Assembly (NCBI RefSeq): GCF_013343235.1
Contig: NZ_CP040094.1
Coordinates: 4,154,501 to 4,218,500, forward strand
Direction: 5' to 3'
From: Nostoc sp. TCL240-02
GTDB lineage: Bacteria; Cyanobacteriota; Cyanobacteriia; Cyanobacteriales; Nostocaceae
Length of the DNA stretch: 64,000 nt
Made by a program: the position numbers and the translations under genes. The notes under the pieces are model-generated. The model was given only the letters and a program-made list of their open reading frames with translations. It was not told the origin of the DNA and did not search any database. Below, in pieces: positions 58,380-64,000 of this stretch; position 1 is the stretch's first letter, and each line of letters begins with the position of its first letter.

Positions 58380-58490
58380 TAGAGGGAGGGAGCAGGGGAG
58401 GCAGGGGGGCAGGGGAGCAGGGGAGGCAGAGGGAGACAAGGCGAATAACCAATGCCCTATACCCAATGACTAATGACTAATGACTAATTG
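58380..58490. repeat. G-rich and ATGACTA tandem repeats
   Basis: GCAGGGGAGGCAGGGGGGCA-type units (58388-58430) are followed by CCAATGACTAATGACTAATGACTAATTGG, immediately before the next gene. Confidence 0.8.
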
Positions 58491-58506
58491 GTGTGAGGAG
58501 TCGATT

Positions 58507-58998
58507 ATGAAGTATATTCCATATTTTGTTTCAGTTTTAGGGGCTGGCTTGATTTTGAGTCTGGTGACTACTAAACCAGCACAAGCTCAAGTCGCTTATG
58601 GCAGTTATGTAGGTATAGGCCCCACTGTTGGTTTTACTGATGGTATTCAATTCGGGGGAGTAATAGCTGGGCGCTACAAGCTTTTGGAAGCACCGCTTTC
58701 ACTCCGTGCCCAAGTATTAATTGGTAATAATACGGCAGTTGTGCCAACGGTTTCTTACGATTTTCCCCTTAACTGGCAAGCTGATGCTTACCTTGGTGCT
58801 GGATTAGTTTTGGCTGGTGGTGGTGGATCTTCTCCTGTGGGCGACAAAATCAGCTTTGCTTTACAACCAGGCATTGATTATATGATCCCAAATAGCAATA
58901 CTGTCCTTTTTGGCAACGCCATCATTGCTTTTGATGCCTACCGTGATAGTGGTGGTACAGCTATCTCTGTACAAGGTGGTGTTGGTTTGAGATTTTAA
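58507..58998 (+). CDS. Small outer-membrane-type beta-barrel protein
   Basis: 163 residues from the ATG at 58507, preceded by GAGGAG; the frame is open nine codons further up into the repeat. A signal peptide (MKYIPYFVSVLGAGLILSLV, cleavage after AQAQ) is followed by alternating strands (VAYGSYVGIGPTVGF, LSLRAQVLIGNN, FALQPGIDYMI) ending in VQGGVGLRF with the terminal Phe typical of outer-membrane barrels. Function unknown. Confidence 0.75.
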   Translation: MKYIPYFVSVLGAGLILSLVTTKPAQAQVAYGSYVGIGPTVGFTDGIQFGGVIAGRYKLLEAPLSLRAQVLIGNNTAVVPTVSYDFPLNWQADAYLGAGLVLAGGGGSSPVGDKISFALQPGIDYMIPNSNTVLFGNAIIAFDAYRDSGGTAISVQGGVGLRF

Positions 58999-59136
58999 TG
59001 GGCAAATAAAAACCCTACTGCGATCGCTATCCCTAAGAAGCGTTAAACTTCATTGCAAATTAAGAAGTTAGTCCGAACAACATGATAATTTTTTGTCATG
59101 AAGAGAAATAGCACAGGATTAACACAGGAGAACACA

Positions 59137-59349
59137 GTGGCAATGGAATCAAATTTATTAAGAGATGCGGGCGCAGATGAAGTGAATCAAGATTTCAGTG
59201 AATATGTCGCCAACCTGCAACTTCACATGACTCTGCAAGCTCGCAATCTTGTTCCATCCCTGAAACAAACAATGGTAGATAGTCGCCAGCAATTACTCCA
59301 TCAAACCCAAGCCCACTTTGAAAAGCTAGTTTCTCGACAAGGGCTGTAA
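59137..59349 (+). CDS. Small hypothetical protein
   Basis: 70 residues from a GTG at 59137, with AGGAG six bases before it. An ATG two codons on, or an ATG at 59098, are other options. Helical and soluble (ADEVNQDFSEYVANLQLHMT, LVPSLKQTMVDSRQQLLHQT). No family recognised; the spacing and the ribosome-binding site make it likely real. Confidence 0.5.
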   Translation: MAMESNLLRDAGADEVNQDFSEYVANLQLHMTLQARNLVPSLKQTMVDSRQQLLHQTQAHFEKLVSRQGL

Positions 59350-59570
59350 ATATATACAAGTTTTAATCAAAATTCAAATAAAATAAAGGCAGATGTTGTT
59401 ACGTTAACGCCAATGGTGTTCTTACAAGGTCTGCTTTTCTGCTTTTTTAAGTATTAAATTACTCAAATCACACTTTTGACGCACTAGTAAAGGGCAGAAA
59501 GCAGTTAATATTATTGCAGCAGTTCCTTTGAAGAGCAGTTAGTTAAGGCTAAATAGCGGCTCGAATAAAA

Positions 59571-60809
59571 ATGACTTCATTACTTCCCAGAAACCTCAGC
59601 GTTGTTATCCGACCAGTCCAATACCGGGATCTGGACGGAATTGAGCGCATAACTCAAGAGTCATTCGCAGCCCTTACTCCCCAGGGAGCAGGTTTTGCCA
59701 TCAGCCAGATGCTCATGCTGCGTCGCTGGTATGGATTACTTAAGTTTTTGAGTTGGTTTCCTAACCCACTCCAGTATCGCCTCTGTGCTTATGTCGCAGA
59801 GCAAGGGCGGATACTTCTAGGAATGATTCAAGTGTCACCCTTTAACCGGACACGCAGTACTTGGCGCATCGATCAAGTGCTGTTAGAGCGTGGTGTCGAT
59901 AAACAAGGAATTGGTTCGCAACTTTTGCGCCATTGCTTTGAATCGATTTTGGAAGCTCGGACTTGGCTACTAGAAGTTAACATCAACGATATTGAAGCAC
60001 TGGCACTATATCGGCAAAATGGATTCCAGCGTCTGGCAGAAATGACGTATTGGGAAATTGGGCCAGAATTACTGGCTGAATTGGCGCAAGCAGAGCCAGA
60101 TTTACCCAATCTTTTGCCAGTGAGTAATGCTGATGCTCAGTTGCTATATCAACTAGATACGGCATCTATGCCACCTTTGGTACGTCAGGTTTTTGACCGC
60201 AATACCCGCGACTTCAAAACCAGTTTATTCGGCGCTCTGACTGATGCAGTGAAGCAATGGCTGACGAAAACAGAAGTAGTCAGTGGTTATGTATTTGAAC
60301 CCCAACGTAAAGCTGCGATCGGCTATTTTCAAGTGCAACTTGACCGGAAGGGAGAAGTTCCTCACTCTGCAACCCTGACAGTTCATCCTGCTTACACCTG
60401 GCTGTATCCAGAATTGTTATCTCAACTGGCTCGGATTGCCCAAGATTTTCCTCAGCAAGGGTTACAACTAGCCTCCTCTGACTATCAGGCAGAGCGAGAA
60501 GAGTATTTGGAAAGAATTGGCGCAAAACGCATAAAACATACATTAGTTATGTCTCGCTCTGTATGGCATAAGCTACGGGAGTCCAAATTCGTCTCCTTAG
60601 AAGGAATTCAGTGGACTGATATGCTGCAAGGTTTACAACCAGCACGTAAACCTATACCAGGTGGAATGTCATGGATACAACCAGGAAAGCTGCCATCGTC
60701 AGATAAACCACTGCCAATTAAGTCAGAACCAATTAACTTTTCGGTAAAAAACCCAAGCATCGAAGCATCGCCGATCCCTGAATCAGCAGATGCAGAACAG
60801 GAGAATTAG
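59571..60809 (+). CDS. GNAT-family N-acetyltransferase, long form
   Basis: 412 residues. The N-terminal GNAT domain (about 8-175) has WRIDQVLLERGVDKQGIGSQLL (acetyl-CoA loop) and EVNINDIEALALYRQNGFQR. A second region (about 180-345) with AAIGYFQVQLDRKGEVPHSA and YLERIGAKRIKHTLVMSRSV looks like a degenerate second GNAT copy. A Pro/Ser-rich tail ends the protein. Substrate unknown. Its stop codon overlaps the start of ruvX by one base, so the two are translationally linked. Confidence 0.82.
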   Translation: MTSLLPRNLSVVIRPVQYRDLDGIERITQESFAALTPQGAGFAISQMLMLRRWYGLLKFLSWFPNPLQYRLCAYVAEQGRILLGMIQVSPFNRTRSTWRIDQVLLERGVDKQGIGSQLLRHCFESILEARTWLLEVNINDIEALALYRQNGFQRLAEMTYWEIGPELLAELAQAEPDLPNLLPVSNADAQLLYQLDTASMPPLVRQVFDRNTRDFKTSLFGALTDAVKQWLTKTEVVSGYVFEPQRKAAIGYFQVQLDRKGEVPHSATLTVHPAYTWLYPELLSQLARIAQDFPQQGLQLASSDYQAEREEYLERIGAKRIKHTLVMSRSVWHKLRESKFVSLEGIQWTDMLQGLQPARKPIPGGMSWIQPGKLPSSDKPLPIKSEPINFSVKNPSIEASPIPESADAEQEN

Positions 60810-61285
60810 TGATATCCCAGGAGCAGCCAAAACCCTTTATTTCAGCCTTGGGACTAGATTTTGGTCGCAAGCGGATTGGTGTGGCTGGGTGCGATCGCAC
60901 GGGTTTAATTGCCACTGGGATCACCACAATTGAGCGCACATCTTTTGAGCAGGATGTCGAGCAAATCCGGCAAATAGTTAATGAACGCGAGGTGCAAATC
61001 CTAGTTATGGGCTTACCTTATTCAATGGATGGCTCTATAGGATTTCAAGCGCGTCAAGTTCAAAAATTTACTACAAGACTTACTAAAGCCTTGAAACTGC
61101 CTGTAGAATATGTGGATGAGCGATTAACTTCATTTCAAGCAGAGCAACTGCTGATTGCTGAAAACCGCTCCCCATCACGCCATAAAGGTTTGATTGACCG
61201 CAAGGCAGCCGCTTTGATCTTGCAGCAATGGCTGGATGTTAAGCGTGCTAATTCTCGCAGTTCAGTTGCGGCTATTGAATATTGA
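60809..61285 (+). CDS. ruvX: Putative Holliday junction resolvase / pre-16S rRNA nuclease YqgF
   Basis: 158 residues with a GTG start that shares its G with the upstream TAG (TAGTG). RNase H-like fold: LGLDFGRKRIGVAGCD (first Asp), ILVMGLPYSMDGS, VEYVDERLTSFQAEQLL (Glu/Asp) and GLIDRKAAALILQQWL (final Asp). The family processes 16S rRNA ends in bacteria and is also called RuvX for its resolvase-like fold. A short Ser/Arg-rich tail is present. Confidence 0.92.
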   Translation: MISQEQPKPFISALGLDFGRKRIGVAGCDRTGLIATGITTIERTSFEQDVEQIRQIVNEREVQILVMGLPYSMDGSIGFQARQVQKFTTRLTKALKLPVEYVDERLTSFQAEQLLIAENRSPSRHKGLIDRKAAALILQQWLDVKRANSRSSVAAIEY

Positions 61286-61427
61286 TACCTTTTAACATGA
61301 TATTCTGAAAAACGATTAGCTAGCAGTTGTATCTACGTGTAAAGCTATTTTGTTGACAGAAAATATCATTAAATAGTTAAGCGATTTCTCAACTTGCTGG
61401 TATTTATTAAATTTTTACATTTCGGCT

Positions 61428-62000
61428 ATGTTTTCTCCTCCATTTCCTGAAGAAAATGATAATGCTCATGCGGGTTCCATCACTTTAACCGATGAAAAAG
61501 GGCGATCGCTCGACTGTTATGTAGAGCATTCCCTTGAGGTAGATGGACAAGAATACGTTTTACTTCTTCCTGTAGACTCACCTGTAGAGATTTTTTCTTG
61601 GGAAGGTGACGATGAGGAAGAAGAAGCAGTTTTGGTAGAAGACGACAACATTATTGAGCAAATTTTTGCCACTGCCCAAGCTGTACTATCTGAGCAGAAT
61701 CTGATATTGAAGAACACAGCTTATGCTTTGACAGTTGCAGGTGATTTACCGCCAGTTGAAGAATCAGAACTCTTCACCTTAGAAATTGAAGACGAAGAGG
61801 CAGATTTAGATCCAGAGCAATTACAGCTACTTGCTAGCTTCTATGATGAAGATCAGGAGTATGCAATTTATACACCCCTCGATCCCCTGTTGTTTTTTGC
61901 ACGGATAGCAAAAACAGGTGAACCGGAATTACTCTCTCCAGAGGAGTTTCGCAAAGTGCAACCCCTGTTAGAGGAACATCTTTTTAATGAAGTAGAATAA
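61428..62000 (+). CDS. DUF3727 (DUF1292-like) protein
   Basis: 190 residues, strongly acidic (EGDDEEEEAVLVEDD, LEIEDEEADLDPEQ). The N-terminal part (GSITLTDEKGRSLDCYVEHS, YVLLLPVDSPVEIFSW) is DUF1292-like; the second half (YAIYTPLDPLLFFARIAKTG) is the DUF3727 portion found in cyanobacteria and plastids. Function unknown. It sits with ruvX in an arrangement common among cyanobacteria. Confidence 0.85.
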   Translation: MFSPPFPEENDNAHAGSITLTDEKGRSLDCYVEHSLEVDGQEYVLLLPVDSPVEIFSWEGDDEEEEAVLVEDDNIIEQIFATAQAVLSEQNLILKNTAYALTVAGDLPPVEESELFTLEIEDEEADLDPEQLQLLASFYDEDQEYAIYTPLDPLLFFARIAKTGEPELLSPEEFRKVQPLLEEHLFNEVE

Positions 62001-62003
62001 AAA

Positions 62004-62042
62004 TAAAAATTCAAAATGTTACATTTTCATTTTGAATTTTTA
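62004..62042 (+). terminator. Terminator hairpin after the DUF3727 gene
   Basis: TAAAAATTCAAAATG (62004-62018) and CATTTTGAATTTTTA (62028-62042) form a perfect 15-bp stem with a 9-nt loop, starting 3 bp after the stop codon, the right arm containing a T run. Confidence 0.75.
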
Positions 62043-62196
62043 TTGTAATCGAAATCTACTTAAACCTTTTACCATATCCATTAAATCTGGAAGCAATGAA
62101 ACATTGACACAAAATTGGGGTAGTTTGTGTTATTTAAGATTCTGAAAAAAGCATTTTGGCAAGGATTTTTAATCAAAAATCAAAAGTTACCATGAG

Positions 62197-62857
62197 GTGC
62201 TGAAAATAACTTATAGCGACTTTACATTAAGTAAATTTAAAAAGTCATTCAGCATCCGCATTGATGAATAAACTGATTTATGTGCCGACATAGAACTTTT
62301 ACAGGCAAGCGAGAAACTCCTAAATTCTTTAGAAAAAACTACACAACTAGCTTTATCAATTAATAATGAAAAAGCTCGTTCAGAAATGATTATCACTCCG
62401 ATCTTGTTGGAGGTAAGACGTAGGGCTAATTATAAAATTAGTTTATTTTCGGGCGCAAATTTTAATGTAGTAGGATTTATCGAAAACTAAACGCGGTAGA
62501 GGCAATTCATGAATTGCGCCTACCTGAAAATAAGGGTTTTGGCTATTTTTTGCGTCAGTCCTGTGTAGATGCAGAAAACGGCTTGGATAGCTATTGTGAC
62601 TTTATCATCAGTCGTTCTAAAGAGCAACTAACAATTAATGTGCCTGTGATGGCTATTATTAAAGTCAAAAATGAAAATATTAAAAGTGGATTAGATCAAT
62701 GTGCGGCGGCAATTTTGGCAGCATAATTATTTAATCAACAAGAAGGAAATGAAATTAACAAAATTTCTGGCGTGGTAACAAGGGGCGATATTTGGAGTTT
62801 TTTAAATTAGAAGAAAACTATAGATTTATTGATTTGAGTAATTATTACATCAAATAA
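62197..62857 (+). pseudogene. Broken gene of a cyanobacterial conserved hypothetical family
   Basis: Translated pieces line up in order as one protein: DFTLSKFKKSFSIRIDE, a stop (TAA 62269-62271), LCADIELLQASEKLLNSLEK, ARSEMIITPILLEVRRRANY, SLFSGANFNV, then a 98-bp insertion, DAENGLDSYCDFIISRSKEQ, VMAIIKVKNENIKSGLDQCA, a stop (TAA 62723-62725), INKISGVVTRGDIWSF, and after one frameshift FKLEENYRFIDLSNYYIK to 62857. The pattern resembles a family often seen in Nostoc, nuclease-like with an E-x-K style VKNEN motif, though no activity is established. At least two stops, one frameshift and one insertion show it is dead. Confidence 0.75.
62466..62568. repeat. Small palindromic element (family A) with 5-bp target duplication
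   Basis: A 93-bp insertion (62471-62563) is flanked by TGTAG on both sides (62466-62470, 62564-62568) and interrupts the pseudogene. Its ends, TAGGATTTATCG and GCGTCAGTCCTG, are imperfect inverted repeats. In the centre GTAGAGGCAATTC and GAATTGCGCCTAC form a near-perfect palindrome around CAATTCATGAATTG. Confidence 0.7.
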
Positions 62858-62870
62858 ATAGATAAGAAGA

Positions 62871-63008
62871 TATAGGACTCATATTTGATTGCGTGAAAAA
62901 ACTACGTACAACTCAAAAAGCCTTCTTTTCTATTGCCTCTTGCCTTTCCACACAAGATAAGTATAGCTACGCCACGCTGCGCGAACAAAAATCAAAGTGG
63001 ATTCCTAT
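62871..63008. repeat. Small terminal-inverted-repeat element (family B), copy 2
   Basis: The left end TATAGGACTCATATTTGAT (62871-62889) and the right end ATCAAAGTGGATTCCTAT (62991-63008) match the ends of the element at 30385-30500. The 138-bp body is non-coding and contains a CACGCTGCGCGAACAAA repeat piece. Confidence 0.6.
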
Positions 63009-63122
63009 GTTAGGGATTTTATCTCAAAATGTTCAGGGAGATATTCTAAGATTGAGTTCGACTAACTAAACTATATTGGGTTATGCTCATTTGTCTGAGC
63101 TATTTAAATTTGACTGCTGACT

Positions 63123-63662
63123 ATGGCCTGGAACAACCTTTTGCAACCTGACTTGATTTTAGAAGGTTCAGTGTTAAATATAACACCAGATATTATCCAA
63201 AAATACGGGCTGAAAGGGCTGGTGTTGGATGTAGACGAAACCTTAGTACCCTTTACAGTAGGGATGGCTTCGCCAGAACTACGAGAATGGGTGGAGCAAA
63301 TTCGCACCTGTACTGCATTGTGTTTGGTAAGTAATAACCTGAGTGAAGCACGAATTGGGGGAATTGCGCGATCGCTCAATTTACCTTACTATTTGGGTGC
63401 AGCCAAGCCCTCTCGACGCAAAATTAGGGCAGCAGTCAGAACAATGGATCTACCAGTGCATCAAGTAGGAATGGTAGGCGATCGCTTATTTACCGATGTC
63501 ATAGCAGGTAATCGCCTGGGGATGTTTACCATTTTAGTTGAACCGATTGTCCATGCCGATGCAGCCCTGCGCTCTCATCCCGTTCGCAACTTTGAAGTTT
63601 GGATATCTGAAATCTTAGGAGCCTCTATTACCCCCAAGAAAAGCAAGATTCACAAAACTTGA
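63123..63662 (+). CDS. YqeG-family HAD IIIA-type phosphatase
   Basis: 179 residues. HAD motifs: GLVLDVDETLVPF (nucleophile Asp), LVSNNLSEARIGG (motif II Ser), AAKPSRRKIRAA (motif III Lys) and VGMVGDRLFTDVIAGNRLGM (motif IV Asp). The IIIA subclass includes phosphatidylglycerol-phosphate phosphatases; the plant and cyanobacterial YqeG-like enzymes have been linked to PG synthesis, which matters for thylakoids. Substrate here is inferred only. A terminator follows. Confidence 0.9.
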   Translation: MAWNNLLQPDLILEGSVLNITPDIIQKYGLKGLVLDVDETLVPFTVGMASPELREWVEQIRTCTALCLVSNNLSEARIGGIARSLNLPYYLGAAKPSRRKIRAAVRTMDLPVHQVGMVGDRLFTDVIAGNRLGMFTILVEPIVHADAALRSHPVRNFEVWISEILGASITPKKSKIHKT

Positions 63663-63795
63663 AAAATCGTCAGGAAAGTAAATCTAAAGAAATGCTTAAG
63701 GAATCTTACTGGAAGCTCAAAATCGGGGATCATAAGTATTAATAACATGGGGTCAGCCAAAAAAGACCCTAACTCATACTAAGTAAATATACTTC

Positions 63796-63836
63796 GTAAA
63801 GCGTCAACCTTCACTATAGAGGGATTGGCGCTTTAC
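63796..63836 (+). terminator. Hairpin between the HAD phosphatase gene and proB
   Basis: GTAAAGCGTCAA (63796-63807) pairs with TTGGCGCTTTAC (63825-63836), 12 pairs with one G-U, followed by AATTTCTTTAG. It is 130 bp after the phosphatase stop. Confidence 0.6.
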
Positions 63837-63839
63837 AAT

Positions 63840-63928
63840 TTCTTTAGTCATTAGTTCTTTGTCCGTTGTCATTTGTCAGTTACTAATAGCCAAAGGACTA
63901 ATGACTAATGACCAATGACCAATAACTA
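63840..63928. repeat. Heptamer repeats leading into proB
   Basis: GTCATTAG/GTCATTTGTCAG units and then GACTAATGACTAATGACC and ACTAATGAC units; the final unit holds the proB start codon. Confidence 0.8.
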
Positions 63929-64000
63929 ATGACTAAAACAATTGTTGTCAAAATCGGTACTTCTAGCCTTACTCAACCAGAAACTGGACAATTAGCACTT
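63929..64000 (+). CDS. proB: Glutamate 5-kinase, N-terminal part
   Basis: The first 24 codons (MTKTIVVKIGTSSLTQPETG and on) match the N-terminus of ProB, whose VVKIGTSSL strand-loop binds ATP. ProB makes gamma-glutamyl phosphate, the substrate of ProA. The ATG is the last unit of a tandem repeat and the conserved sequence begins at once after it. The rest lies outside the window. Confidence 0.9.
   Translation, partial: MTKTIVVKIGTSSLTQPETGQLAL

Noticed and set aside
62211..62396. 61-codon minus-strand frame
   Set aside because: It is the antisense shadow of the pseudogene, whose plus-strand pieces align into one protein.

Overview
This window is chromosomal DNA from a filamentous, heterocyst-type cyanobacterium close to Nostoc or Anabaena. 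The evidence is the set of photosynthesis genes (psbK, psbM, psbZ, petB, petD, nblA), the very frequent HIP1 octamer GCGATCGC inside and outside genes, many short tandem 7-8 bp repeats between genes (AATTGGG, CATTGGT, CAAATGA, CCCCTGCT types), and several small palindromic repeat elements of the kind that litter Nostoc genomes. I cannot name the species. No prophage, CRISPR array or secondary-metabolite cluster is visible.

Layout. 1-11 kb: end of a PPC-domain protein, cobS (cobalamin), a conserved unknown, tgt, psbK, a 2Fe-2S ferredoxin, psbM, a tandem universal stress protein, a PhoD phosphatase with a likely Pho box, a proA-type dehydrogenase in an operon with a zinc-ribbon membrane protein, tRNA-Gly, ribH and psbZ. 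11-23 kb: a DHH-CBS-nucleotidyltransferase (CCA/A-adding) fusion, a Uma2 nuclease-like protein, two Ser/Thr kinases, a UbiB-type kinase followed by a PP2C phosphatase, and nblA behind a perfect NtcA-type site. 23-32 kb: a GT2 glycosyltransferase, anmK, a PEP-CTERM protein, a BT1-type transporter and a carotenoid cleavage oxygenase.

32-41 kb is a potassium-uptake block: kdpA, kdpB, a degraded small kdpG-like reading frame, kdpC and a short KdpD with only the N-terminal sensor and Usp parts. Directly upstream and divergent lies a histidine kinase/NarL-type regulator pair. 41-54 kb: priA, a group 2 sigma factor, a GNAT enzyme, ctpA divergent from petB-petD, an anti-sigma type ATPase, and a gmd-like dehydratase plus GT4 glycosyltransferase pair. 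54-64 kb: an IS5-family insertion sequence with a split transposase frame, an RDD/pentapeptide-repeat protein, small envelope proteins, a two-part GNAT protein overlapping ruvX, a DUF3727 protein, a broken gene carrying a small palindromic insertion, a YqeG-type HAD phosphatase, and the start of proB.

The most unusual signal is how far the small repeats reach into genes. Tandem repeats run up to and supply start codons (response regulator, proB, GNAT), lie in frame inside priA and anmK, form the tail of Tgt, and sit between kdpA and kdpB. Two small terminal-inverted-repeat element families are recognisable, and one copy has a 5-bp target duplication inside a pseudogene. I found no strong candidate for a wholly new multi-gene system.
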